A stretch of DNA of 64,000 bases. Source: Caulobacter vibrioides OR37 (GTDB lineage Bacteria; Pseudomonadota; Alphaproteobacteria; Caulobacterales; Caulobacteraceae). The position numbers and the translations under genes were made by a program. The notes under the pieces are model-generated. The model was not told the DNA's origin and did not search any database. It worked only from the letters and a program-made list of their open reading frames with translations. The stretch covers positions 1-64,000 of the forward strand of contig NZ_APMP01000024.1 in the NCBI RefSeq assembly GCF_000372645.1, written 5' to 3'. Below are positions 8,086-16,385 of this stretch, piece after piece (the stretch's first letter is position 1; every line of letters begins with the position of its first letter).

Positions 8086-8859
8086 CTAAGCCAAAATATG
8101 CGCCCGCACCTTGTCGCGAGTCGAAGCGTCCAGCCCGATCGCCTGTTCCAGATAGCCGTCCAGCGAGCCGTGCTCTTGCTTGATCACCGCGAAGGCGGCC
8201 GCCAGGTAGCGGGCCTCCACGCCCATGGCCGCGCGCATGGCCGCCTCGGTCGGGCGTCGGCCGGTGGCCTGCTCGATATGGTCCATGAAGATCGCCCCGC
8301 GCCGGTCGAAGCGGGTGGGGTCGTTGGTCAGCAGATAGTCGTCGATGACGTCGTCGTCGGCGACCCCGGCGATGTGGTGGGTCAGCGCCGCCAGGACGCC
8401 GGTGCGATCCTTGCCCGCCGCGCAGTGGATCAGCGCCGGCCCCCTGCCCTCGGCCAGGGCCAGGAAGAAGCGGCGGAAGAGGTCGATGTGCCGCTCCTTG
8501 AACGGCAGGCGGCGATAGTATTCGTCCATGTAGCCGTGGATCGAGGCCTCCGAGAGGTCCGAGCTCTTCAGGAACTCCAGCCAGGGGTCCGGCCCCGTGG
8601 CGCCCATCTCGTTGTCGATCACCTGGGCCGAGAAACCCGCCCAGCGCCGCGAGGGCGAGCGCTCGCGCTCGTTGGGGCGGCGCAGGTCGACCAGGGTGAC
8701 GATGCCCAGGGAGGCCAGGATCTCGAGATCCGCGTCGGTGGCCTCGGCCTGGTGGGCGGCGCGGAACAGCACGCCCTTCCTGACGCGCCCCGCGCCGGCG
8801 GCGTAGTCGCCGAAATCGCGGAAGTTCTCGACGCCTTGCAGGGGGATATGACGGGTCAT
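8086..8859 (-). CDS. Tyrosine-protein phosphatase (DSP/PTP fold, IphP-like)
   Basis: 257 residues from ATG 8859. The P-loop HCAAGKDRTG (HCxxGxxRT, near residue 150) is intact. The N-terminal NFRDFGDYAAG and a basic loop VDLRRPNERERSPS are typical of the Y-phosphatase3/IphP group, which removes phosphate from tyrosine or phosphoinositides. A TTG at 8895 with a good GGAGG upstream would add 12 residues; homology-like sequence begins at the ATG. Ends just before the MFS gene promoter; both probably separate units. Confidence 0.88.
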   Translation of the reverse strand: MTRHIPLQGVENFRDFGDYAAGAGRVRKGVLFRAAHQAEATDADLEILASLGIVTLVDLRRPNERERSPSRRWAGFSAQVIDNEMGATGPDPWLEFLKSSDLSEASIHGYMDEYYRRLPFKERHIDLFRRFFLALAEGRGPALIHCAAGKDRTGVLAALTHHIAGVADDDVIDDYLLTNDPTRFDRRGAIFMDHIEQATGRRPTEAAMRAAMGVEARYLAAAFAVIKQEHGSLDGYLEQAIGLDASTRDKVRAHILA

Positions 8860-8927
8860 GCCGAAGGCCTTAACGGTTGAAGGCGACAGCTTCAACGTCT
8901 CCCTCCGTCAATGGACAAGGCGCGCGC

Positions 8928-10151
8928 CTACTTCCGCAGCAGGGGCTGAAGACGGTTCTGCAGCGGCTGGTCGATGAAGGTGTGGAACAGCCAGGCCGCG
9001 CCATAGGCCAGCGGGAAGCCGGCGCCCCACATCACCCACTGCAGCCGGATGTCGATCGGGCGGGTCTCGATCAGGCGGTGCACGACGCTCCAATAGGCCA
9101 CGCCGACGAAGATGTGGGTGATGAACAGGGCGAACGACAGCTTGGCGCCCTCTTCGATCCACTTGCGCGGACGCTTGACCGGCAGGCGGCCGGCGCCCAG
9201 CACGATGGCGGCGATGGCGGCCAGGGAGGGGACGTCGAAGATCCACTCGTCGGGCAGGGCGTAGCGGTCCAGCGGCTGGGTGACGACCAGCACGGCGACC
9301 CCGCCCCACAGCAGGATCCTGGCCATCGCCTCCGAGGGCCAGCGCATGTCGACGGCGCGCGCCAGGCAGACGCCCAGGGCGAACAGCGGCAGGGCCCGCA
9401 CCACGCCGTACTGAAACTGCAGGTCCGGCAGCGGATGGTGGAAGACGGCGCGGGCAAGGATCTCGAACCCGCCCATGATCACGGCGCCGATCAGCGGCAG
9501 GATCCAGGGGCGGCGCACCTTGTCGACGGCGCGCCAGAAGAACGGGAACAGGGCGTAGCAGACGATCAGGGCCGACAGCGACCAGCTGGGTAGGTTCCAA
9601 CCGTCGCTGGGGAAGCCCCAGGCATGGATCAGCAGGGCCTGGGCCGGAAGCTCGCTCCAGATGAAGCGGCTGGGCTTGTGGGCGTCTGTGCCGATCAGGT
9701 TCAGCGTCAGCACCAGCAGCGCCAGCATGGCCAGCACCACCAGATGCCCCGGCCAGACCCGCGCGGCGCGCCGCGCCCAGAAGCGGGCCGGACTCAGCCG
9801 TCCCGACAGGGTCGAGGGGCCATAGGCGCGCCCCAGCACATAGCCCGACAGCATCAGGAAGAAATCGGTGGCCAGAAAGCCGCGCGAGAACACCTGGGCG
9901 AACAGCTCCAGCCGGATCGGGCTCTCGGCCCCATAATGGTAGAGAACGATCAGCAGCGAGGCCAGGAACCGCAGGAAGTCCAGCGCGCCGCCGCGCACGA
10001 TCTCCCGCTCCGGCCGCGCCGGGACGGCCGCCTCCGGCGCCGCCGGTCCGCGCTCGACGGCGGGCGCCGGCGGCTCGGTCGGAACAAGCAGCTCCGACAC
10101 CGGGATCTGGCCCGGGATCTGGGGAAGCGGAACGGTCACGCGGTTGGCCAT
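8928..10151 (-). CDS. Acyltransferase 3 family membrane protein
   Basis: 407 residues. After a proline-rich cytoplasmic N-terminus (1-50) there are about ten membrane helices beginning LDFLRFLASLLIVLYHYG; the RxxA/LxVxxxH start (His near residue 73) and FFLMLSGYVLGRAYG are the acyltransferase-3 (OafA/NodX) signatures. Such enzymes O-acetylate or succinylate surface sugars in the inner membrane. Neighbours give no pathway. Divergent from the dioxygenase gene at 10255; the 5' ends are about 100 bases apart. Confidence 0.88.
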   Translation of the reverse strand: MANRVTVPLPQIPGQIPVSELLVPTEPPAPAVERGPAAPEAAVPARPEREIVRGGALDFLRFLASLLIVLYHYGAESPIRLELFAQVFSRGFLATDFFLMLSGYVLGRAYGPSTLSGRLSPARFWARRAARVWPGHLVVLAMLALLVLTLNLIGTDAHKPSRFIWSELPAQALLIHAWGFPSDGWNLPSWSLSALIVCYALFPFFWRAVDKVRRPWILPLIGAVIMGGFEILARAVFHHPLPDLQFQYGVVRALPLFALGVCLARAVDMRWPSEAMARILLWGGVAVLVVTQPLDRYALPDEWIFDVPSLAAIAAIVLGAGRLPVKRPRKWIEEGAKLSFALFITHIFVGVAYWSVVHRLIETRPIDIRLQWVMWGAGFPLAYGAAWLFHTFIDQPLQNRLQPLLRK

Positions 10152-10254
10152 AACAAAGCGCGCGCCGACCGAAAAGACGTCACCGGACGATCGTCTTGCG
10201 GTAAGAGGTCGCGAGACCTATCTGCAACAGGTTCTGTTATCAATAGGTGGTTCA

Positions 10255-11025
10255 ATGCCCCGAATGCCCGTCCTGTTCGTCGGCCACGGTTCGCCGATGA
10301 ACGCCATCGAGGACAACGCATGGAGCCGCGATTGGCGCCGCTTGGGCCGGGACCTGCCGCGCCCGCGCGCGATCCTGATGGTCAGCGCCCATTGGGAAAC
10401 GCGCGGAGCCTCGGCGGTCGGCGCTTCGGCGACGCCCGAGACCATCCACGACTTTTATGGCTTTCCGCGGGCGCTGTTCGACGTCCGCTACGCCGCGCCC
10501 GGCGATCCGGCCCTGGCGGCGCGCGTGGCGGCGCTGCTCGCGCCCGATCCGGTGGTCCAGCATCCGACGCGCGGTCTCGACCACGGCGCCTGGGGTGTCC
10601 TGGCCCCGATGTATCCGGACGCCGACATTCCGGTGGTCCAGCTGTCGCTGGATCGCGGCCGGCCCGAGCGCTGGCATTACGAGGCCGGCCGGCGCCTCTC
10701 GCCCCTGCGCGACGAGGGCGTGCTGATCGTCGGCAGCGGCGACATCGTCCACAACCTGCGCGCCGCCGACTTCCGCCGGCCCGAGGCGCCGGCCTGGGCC
10801 GACCGCTTCAACGAAGAGGCCAAGGCGCTGATCATCTCGGGAAACCATGACGCCCTGATCGACTGGCGCGAGCTTGGCCCCGACGCCGAGATCGCGATCA
10901 ACAGCGCCGAGCACTATCTGCCGCTGCTCTACGTCCTGGGCGCGGCCGACCAGGGCGAGGCGGTCGGCTTCTTCAACGACGATGTGTTCGCGGCGATCTC
11001 GATGACGGGGGTGAAGGTGGGGTAA
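10255..11025 (+). CDS. 4,5-DOPA dioxygenase-like extradiol ring-cleavage enzyme (YgiD family)
   Basis: 256 residues from ATG 10255, which has AGGTGG four bases upstream; an ATG at 10264 is the alternative. Class III extradiol (LigB-like) fold: VLFVGHGSPMNAIEDN (metal His near residue 12), SAHWETRG (His near 45), GLDHGAWGVL (His near 110), GSGDIVHNL and ISGNHDALIDW. These match YgiD/DODA proteins, zinc or iron enzymes that open catechol rings. The physiological substrate is unknown. Followed by a long inverted repeat that may terminate transcription. Confidence 0.9.
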   Translation: MPRMPVLFVGHGSPMNAIEDNAWSRDWRRLGRDLPRPRAILMVSAHWETRGASAVGASATPETIHDFYGFPRALFDVRYAAPGDPALAARVAALLAPDPVVQHPTRGLDHGAWGVLAPMYPDADIPVVQLSLDRGRPERWHYEAGRRLSPLRDEGVLIVGSGDIVHNLRAADFRRPEAPAWADRFNEEAKALIISGNHDALIDWRELGPDAEIAINSAEHYLPLLYVLGAADQGEAVGFFNDDVFAAISMTGVKVG

Positions 11026-11027
11026 TT

Positions 11028-11146
11028 TCCCCCTTCCCCCTTGATGGGGGAAGGGTCGGGGATGGGGGTGACCCGGCGGTTCAGCCCTCGCGGCCCTGCT
11101 CACCCCCACCCAACCCTCCCCCATCAAGGGGGAGGGCTCGAAATAG
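11028..11146. repeat. Large GC-rich inverted repeat
   Basis: C-runs and G-runs built around CCCTTGATGGGGG (left) and CCCCCATCAAGGG (right) form arms of about 45 bases separated by about 30. It fills the whole space between two convergent genes and could terminate both. The unit (CCCCATCAAGGGGG) looks like a dispersed intergenic repeat; no second full copy is in this window. Confidence 0.7.
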
Positions 11147-11148
11147 CC

Positions 11149-11829
11149 TCACATGACCGCCGCCGCCCGCTTCGCCGCCTCGACCCGCTCATCCATCGCC
11201 TTGCCGTAAAGCGTGCTGATCCGCTCCAGGACCTTCGGCGGCGCCAGTTCCGGCCGCCCCGAATTGAACGGCGGGGCCGGGGCGTATTCCACGGCCAGCT
11301 GGATGCCCTGGGCCACGTCATCGCCGGCCAGCTCGGCGACCATGGTCAGGGCGAAGTCGATGCCCGCCGTGACGCCGCCGCCGGTGATGTAGCGGCCGTC
11401 GCGCGCCACGCGCGCCGCGTCGGGGATCGCGCCGAACAGCGCCAGCTGATCGCGCCACGCCCAGTGGCAGGCCGCCCGCTTGCCCTTCAAGAGGCCCGCC
11501 GCGCCCAGCACCAGCGAGCCTGTGCACACCGAGCAGACATATTTGGCCCCGTCGGCCAGGCGGCGGATTTCGGCGATGAAGTCGGGGTCGCCCATGGCCG
11601 CCGTGGTCCCGAAGCCGCCCGGCACGATCAGCACGTCGCAGGCCTCGATGTCCGACAGCTTGGGCAGGCGGGCGAAGACCAGGCCGTCGGCCTCGATCTC
11701 GCCGCCCGCCAGGCTGGCCACGGTCACCGTCGCGCCGGGCAGACGGCACAGGATCTGGTGCGGTCCGGTGAAGTCCAGATGGGTGACGCCCGGAAACAGG
11801 GCGATCACGATTTGAAGAGTCTGGCGCAT
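11149..11829 (-). CDS. DJ-1/PfpI family protein (isonitrile hydratase-like)
   Basis: 226 residues. GATase1-like fold with the nucleophile elbow VCTGSLVLGAAGLL (Cys near residue 101) followed by GKRAACHWAWRDQL, as in isonitrile hydratase InhA and the N-terminal half of GlxA regulators. FPGVTHLDFTGPHQIL is the conserved first strand and helix. It faces away from the GlxA-type regulator at 11925 which has the same fold, so the regulator may control it. Reaction is unproven; many family members act on reactive small molecules. Confidence 0.85.
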   Translation of the reverse strand: MRQTLQIVIALFPGVTHLDFTGPHQILCRLPGATVTVASLAGGEIEADGLVFARLPKLSDIEACDVLIVPGGFGTTAAMGDPDFIAEIRRLADGAKYVCSVCTGSLVLGAAGLLKGKRAACHWAWRDQLALFGAIPDAARVARDGRYITGGGVTAGIDFALTMVAELAGDDVAQGIQLAVEYAPAPPFNSGRPELAPPKVLERISTLYGKAMDERVEAAKRAAAVM

Positions 11830-11924
11830 CGAAAACCTCCGTCACGATTGACGGGCAGAACATGGTTCAGTTAGCGTCTGGCTGAAATGACATAGTTCCC
11901 ACGGAAACCGCCACCGGAGGTTCC

Positions 11925-12866
11925 ATGCCCCGCGCGATCGGCTTTCTCGTCTATCCGGGCTTCCAGCTGCTGGACGCCACCGGCCCCATCGCGGCGTTCG
12001 AGATCGCCGGGCGGTTCTCGCCGGGCGCCTATTCGCTGCATTTCCTGTCGCTGCGGGGCGAGCCGACCCCCAGCTCGTCCGGCGTGACGATCCACACGAC
12101 CGCCCTGGCCGACGCGCCGCGCCTGGACACCCTGCTGATCTCGGGCGGGGACGGGGTGAAGGTTCCGGCCACCTGCCCCGAGACCCTGGCCTTCGTCCGC
12201 GAGGCCGGCCGCCAGGCGCGCCGCGTCGCCTCGGTGTGCTCGGGAACCTATGTCCTGGCCGAGGCGGGCCTCTTGAACGGCAAGCGCGCCACCACCCACT
12301 GGAGCCGGACCAAGGACTTCCAGCGCCGCTATCCCGACATCCGGCTGGAGCCCGACCGCATCTGGATCCAGGACGGTTCGGTGTGGAGCTCGGCGGGCAT
12401 CACCGCGGGCATCGACCTGGCCCTGGCCATGATCGGCGCCGACGAGGGCGAGACGATCGCCCGCCGCACGGCCCAGCAACTGGTCGTCTACCATCACCGC
12501 CCGGGCGGCCAGTCGCAGCATTCGGCCCTGATCGACCTGCGCCCCGGACGCTTCGACGCCCTGCTGTCCTGGGCCCGCCAGAACCTCTCGGAGCCCCTGT
12601 CGGTCGAGCAGTTGGCCGAGCGCGCCGGGATGAGCCCGCGCAACTTCGCCCGCCAGTTCGCCCAGGAGACCGGCGTCACCCCGGCCAAGGCCGTCGAGCG
12701 CCTGCGCGTCGAGGCCGCCCGCGCCCTGCTGGACAGCGGCCCGCTGCAGATCGAGGACGTGGCGCTGGAAACCGGCTTTGGCGACGGCGAACGGATGCGC
12801 CGCGCCTTCATCCGCGCCTTCGGCCAGCCGCCCCAGGCCCTGCGCCGCGCCGCCCGCGCCGGCTGA
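11925..12866 (+). CDS. GlxA-type transcriptional regulator (DJ-1/PfpI domain plus AraC HTH)
   Basis: 313 residues. N-terminal DJ-1/PfpI domain (about 1-190; VCSGTYVLAEAGLLNGK with a Cys near 103) and C-terminal AraC-type DNA-binding region with two helix-turn-helices (about 215-310; LAERAGMSPRNFARQFAQET and ALETGFGDGERMRRAF). GlxA regulators sense small molecules with the N-terminal domain. Divergent from the stand-alone DJ-1 protein with a 95-base spacer, a layout typical for a regulator and its target. Confidence 0.9.
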   Translation: MPRAIGFLVYPGFQLLDATGPIAAFEIAGRFSPGAYSLHFLSLRGEPTPSSSGVTIHTTALADAPRLDTLLISGGDGVKVPATCPETLAFVREAGRQARRVASVCSGTYVLAEAGLLNGKRATTHWSRTKDFQRRYPDIRLEPDRIWIQDGSVWSSAGITAGIDLALAMIGADEGETIARRTAQQLVVYHHRPGGQSQHSALIDLRPGRFDALLSWARQNLSEPLSVEQLAERAGMSPRNFARQFAQETGVTPAKAVERLRVEAARALLDSGPLQIEDVALETGFGDGERMRRAFIRAFGQPPQALRRAARAG

Positions 12867-12954
12867 TCGCTTGGTTTCGGCTGACACACGCGCGAAACAA
12901 TGCTTGGAAACGTTGGGTGGACGCTAAGGACTCAACCTTTCCCCGGAGAAGAGC

Positions 12955-13149
12955 ATGACGACGAAGAAACTGCTGGGCGTCTCCGCCGTGGCCGCGGCCG
13001 CCCTGGCCCTGACCGTACCGAGCCTGGCCAGCGCCAATCCGCACCACCGTCCGGGCCCCGATCACCATCGTCCGCACAAGGTCCGGATCTGCAAGGTCGA
13101 GCGTCGCGGTCACCATCGCGTCCGCGTCTGCCACTGGGAGCGCCGCTAG
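12955..13149 (+). CDS. Small secreted His/Arg-rich protein
   Basis: 64 residues. A clear Sec signal (1-25, ending SLASA) precedes a mature peptide of about 38 residues rich in His and Arg, with two cysteines (ICKVER and RVCHWERR) that could form a disulfide or bind metal with the histidines (NPHHRPGPDHHRPHK). Ribosome binding site GGAGAAG precedes ATG. No named family recognised. Lies 26 bases before the next gene, so it may be cotranscribed. Confidence 0.75.
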   Translation: MTTKKLLGVSAVAAAALALTVPSLASANPHHRPGPDHHRPHKVRICKVERRGHHRVRVCHWERR

Positions 13150-13175
13150 GGCGCCGAACGGTCCAGTCCGAGGCC

Positions 13176-13526
13176 ATGCTCTATCTCGCGATCAAGGCCG
13201 CCGTCTCGGGGGTCATCGTCGCCGCCGTCGCGGAGATCTCCAAGCGCTATCCCGGACTGGGCGGCCTGGTCGCGTCCCTGCCGCTGGTTTCGGTGCTGGG
13301 CATGATCTGGCTGTGGCGCGACACCCACGACCCGGTCCGCCTGGCCGACCACGCGACCGGGACCTTCTGGTTCGTGCTGCCCTCGCTGCCGATGTTCCTG
13401 CTGATCCCCGCCCTGCTGAAGCGCGGCGCGCCCTTCTGGGCCGCGCTGACAGCCGGCTGCGTCCTGACCATGGCGCTCTATGCCGTCATGGTCTGGGCGG
13501 GGCCGAAGGTGGGGCTAAAGCTTTAA
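13176..13526 (+). CDS. DUF3147-like membrane protein
   Basis: 116 residues with four predicted membrane segments. The block AEISKRYPGLGGLVASLPLVS followed by MIWLWRDT (split here) and FWFVLPSLPMFLL is characteristic of DUF3147 inner-membrane proteins of unknown function. ATG 13176 follows GAGG-like sequence. Same strand and only 26 bases after the small secreted protein gene. Confidence 0.8.
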   Translation: MLYLAIKAAVSGVIVAAVAEISKRYPGLGGLVASLPLVSVLGMIWLWRDTHDPVRLADHATGTFWFVLPSLPMFLLIPALLKRGAPFWAALTAGCVLTMALYAVMVWAGPKVGLKL

Positions 13527-13587
13527 CTCAACCCATGGACACATTTGGTGCGCGCCTTTAGCCTTCCTCGGGGTTCGCGGAGGGTTG

Positions 13588-14316
13588 ATGCGTAGCCGGG
13601 TCCTAGTCCTGCCAGCGCTCGTGGCGCTGGTCCTGCTGTCGCTGGGCGGGGTTGCGCGCGCCGCGCCCTGCGAGCAGCGCTCGCCGACCGTTTTCGCCCT
13701 CAACGGCGAGACCAACCTAGCCATGGCCGCCTGCGTGACCGCCAAGCTGCGGCCGACCACGACCGAACTGGTGGTCGACAGCCCCGGTGGGCCTAGCGGC
13801 GTGGCCATGGACATCGCCGATCGCCTTGCCCGGCTGGGCGACCTGACGATCCGGGTCGACGGCCAATGCGCCTCGTCGTGCGCGAACTATTTCCTGCCAC
13901 TGGGCCGTCGCCTGCTGGTCGGACGTCAGGCGATCATCATGGTCCATGGCGGCATGGACCCCGCGCAGGTCTCCAAGGTCGCGCCGAGTGAAAGGGCCTC
14001 GATTCAGGCCCTGGCCGACAAGCAGCGGGCCTTCGCGCTTCGCCATAGGATCCCACCCGGCTGGCTTCTCTATCGCACGGCGGCGGCACCCACGCGGGTG
14101 GACGGTCTGGACGGGGCCTATCGCTGGCGCTCCACGCCCGACGCCGAGCTCTATCTCGTGGAGGCGCCCATGCTGCGCTCTTGCCTGCCAGGCCTGGACG
14201 TCACCGCCTATGAGGCCTGGCTAAACAGCCAACTGACCCCCGAACGCGTCGCGCGGCTCAAGCAGAATCGTATCGTCGCCACGGGAACGATCGTCTGTAA
14301 TGGGCAGAAGTGGTAG
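13588..14316 (+). CDS. Secreted ClpP/crotonase-like fold protein (COG3904-type)
   Basis: 242 residues. Signal peptide 1-25 (ending GVARA) then a domain with LVVDSPGGPSGVAMDIADRL and VDGQCASSCANYFLPLG near residues 70-110. This SPGG...GxCxSSC pattern is that of periplasmic proteins with a ClpP/SPP-like alpha-beta fold, where the second Ser would be the nucleophile. Four or more cysteines suggest an oxidised, periplasmic protein. Substrate unknown. Followed by a 158-base non-coding spacer with hairpins. Confidence 0.65.
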   Translation: MRSRVLVLPALVALVLLSLGGVARAAPCEQRSPTVFALNGETNLAMAACVTAKLRPTTTELVVDSPGGPSGVAMDIADRLARLGDLTIRVDGQCASSCANYFLPLGRRLLVGRQAIIMVHGGMDPAQVSKVAPSERASIQALADKQRAFALRHRIPPGWLLYRTAAAPTRVDGLDGAYRWRSTPDAELYLVEAPMLRSCLPGLDVTAYEAWLNSQLTPERVARLKQNRIVATGTIVCNGQKW

Positions 14317-14474
14317 GCGGCCGAGCGGAGCACAAAGCTCCAGCGGTATGCTAAGGCATACCTCTCAACCACAGATCTATCTAACTCCGATAGGGGGCGA
14401 GATCAAGGAGATCTCGCCAGAAACTCCCCCCAGAGTTGAGATAAGGCTTGTTCAGGCAAACACAACCCTGAGGC
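14317..14474. other. Spacer with short hairpins between convergent genes
   Basis: AT-richer than its flanks. It holds GCGAGATC/GATCTCGC (14398-14418, five-base loop) and ATGC/GCAT around 14348-14359. These could stop transcription from either side. No open frame or recognised RNA was found. Confidence 0.4.
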
Positions 14475-15386
14475 TTACAGCCCCGCCCGATCCCGCGACC
14501 TCCGGTCTTCGACCAGAACGCCGGAGTGAAGCTCCCCGTCGATCGCGCGGTCCCGCCAGGCGACGGTGCTGTCGTAGATGTCGGCCGCCAGATCGATTTC
14601 GGAGATCAGCAGGCCTTCCGTCTCGGGCGCCAGCGCGCCGGTGATCACCCCGTCAGGCCGCACGAAGAATGACGGCCAGCAGCTTCTCGGCGCCGATGAG
14701 TTGGGACAGCTGATCCACATGTTGTTGTTCGAAGCGGCCGCGATCATGCCGGCCGGCATGGTGATGGCCGGCAGGGTGGTCCCACCGGTCAGGTGATGGG
14801 CGCCGACCCCGGCCTCCATGGCCGCGAACCGCTCTTCCGACAGCCCGCCGGCGTGGAAGCCGTGAAACATCAGCCGCGCGCCCCGTCGATGATAAGCCCG
14901 ATAGAGCTCGGGATAGCGGTAGTCGTGGCAGATCAGGACGCCGCATCGCACGCCCTTGATGTCGAAGACGGCGAAATGGTCTCCGGAGGAATAGTGCGCG
15001 AGATCGCCGGTCAGGCCGGCGGCGTCGCCGGCGCAGAAGCGCTTGTCGTAGCGGTCGACCAGCGCGCCCGAGGCGTCGATCACATAGGCGCAGTTGTGGG
15101 GCTTGTGATCGCCGGACAGCCGATGGGCCGAGCCGACCACCGTCCAAAGCCGCAGCTCTCCCGCGAGCGCCATCACCCGCCGCGCCGCCGCCTGGAGCCT
15201 GGGCCAATCGAAACCGTCGAAACCCGCGAAATCGACGCCGGCGTAGCCGGAAAGCGCCGCTTCCGGGAAGTGGACGACATCCGCGCCCACCGCGCGCGCC
15301 TGGCGCAACAGCCGTTCGACGGCCGCCAGATTGGCGTCGATATCCGACGAGACGGCGAACTGGGCCGTGGCGACGCGAAGCTTCAC
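14475..15386 (-). CDS. Nitrilase/carbon-nitrogen hydrolase family protein
   Basis: 303 residues. The Glu-Lys-Cys triad is present: HFPEAALSGY (Glu near 42), RYDKRFCAG (Lys near 114) and GVLICHDYRYPELYR (Cys near 153). The fold is the usual nitrilase superfamily sandwich; family members hydrolyse amides, nitriles or carbamoyl compounds. Substrate cannot be inferred; the divergent SDR gene (15585) gives no clear pathway. Length is normal. Confidence 0.9.
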   Translation of the reverse strand: MKLRVATAQFAVSSDIDANLAAVERLLRQARAVGADVVHFPEAALSGYAGVDFAGFDGFDWPRLQAAARRVMALAGELRLWTVVGSAHRLSGDHKPHNCAYVIDASGALVDRYDKRFCAGDAAGLTGDLAHYSSGDHFAVFDIKGVRCGVLICHDYRYPELYRAYHRRGARLMFHGFHAGGLSEERFAAMEAGVGAHHLTGGTTLPAITMPAGMIAAASNNNMWISCPNSSAPRSCWPSFFVRPDGVITGALAPETEGLLISEIDLAADIYDSTVAWRDRAIDGELHSGVLVEDRRSRDRAGL

Positions 15387-15584
15387 GTCCCCCGCTCCGT
15401 CCGACGCGCGGGACGCGGCTTGGATAGCGGGTCGAGACGGTCGTGGGACATTGGTACTCGCGCGGCCAGGACGCCGCGATCATCGGGGCGGGCGGCCCCG
15501 CGTGGCAAGACGGATCTCGGCCTTGACCGCCCTGCCCTCCCGGCGTCTGATCGCTGATAACAAGACTATCCGGAGGGACGACCC

Positions 15585-16385
15585 ATGGCCGCCGAGGGCC
15601 GCAAGAGCATCTTCATCACCGGCGCGGCCAGCGGCATCGGCCGCGCCAGCGCCCAGCGCTTCGCGCGCGCCGGCTGGTTCGTGGGCCTGTCCGACATCGA
15701 CAAGGCCGGTCTGAAGGCGACGCAGGACAGCCTGGGCGCCCAGAACGCCTCGGTCCACGTGCTGGACGTCCGCGACCGCGAGGGCTGGGAAAACGCGCTC
15801 GGCGAATTCGGCCGCGAAACGGGCGGCAAGGCCGACGTGCTGCTGAACAACGCCGGCGTCGCCCGCTTCGGGGTGCTGGAGGACCTGTCCGACGCCGACT
15901 GCGACATCCAGATCGACGTCAACATCAAGGGCGTGGTCAACGGCGCGCGGGCGGGCCTGCCGCTGCTGAAGGCGGCGGGCGGGCGGCTGATCAACGTCGC
16001 CTCGTGCGCCGGTCTGTACGGCTCGCCGAAGCTGGCGGTCTATTCGGCCACCAAGTTCGCGGTGCGCGGCCTGTCCGAGGCGCTGGACATCGAGTACGCC
16101 GCCCATGGCGTCAGCGTCGCCTGCGTCATGCCGTGGTTCGTCGAGACGCCGATCCTGAACGCCGGAGCGTCAGGCACGAACGAGCAGATGGCCGACGCGC
16201 TACGCAAGGGCGGGCTGGAGGTCTATCCGGTCGAGGACGCCGCCCAGGTGGTTTGGGACGCCGCCCACGGCAAGGCGCTGCATTACTTCGTGGGCAAGCG
16301 GGCCAAGCAGATGCGCTTCGCCACCAGCCACATGCCGGGCGCCGTCAGGAAGCAGCTCCGCTCCCAGCCCCTACTGTCGTCTTGA
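15585..16385 (+). CDS. Short-chain dehydrogenase/reductase
   Basis: 266 residues. Classical SDR: TGAASGIGRASA cofactor loop (residues 11-22), LLNNAGVARF (about 87-96), catalytic Ser in NVASCAGLYG and YSATKFAV (YxxxK, near 150). Asp after the second strand (GLSDIDKAG) favours NAD over NADP. C-terminal 60 residues are variable and substrate is unknown. Its last 41 bases overlap the 3' end of the convergent SleB-type gene. Confidence 0.93.
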   Translation: MAAEGRKSIFITGAASGIGRASAQRFARAGWFVGLSDIDKAGLKATQDSLGAQNASVHVLDVRDREGWENALGEFGRETGGKADVLLNNAGVARFGVLEDLSDADCDIQIDVNIKGVVNGARAGLPLLKAAGGRLINVASCAGLYGSPKLAVYSATKFAVRGLSEALDIEYAAHGVSVACVMPWFVETPILNAGASGTNEQMADALRKGGLEVYPVEDAAQVVWDAAHGKALHYFVGKRAKQMRFATSHMPGAVRKQLRSQPLLSS

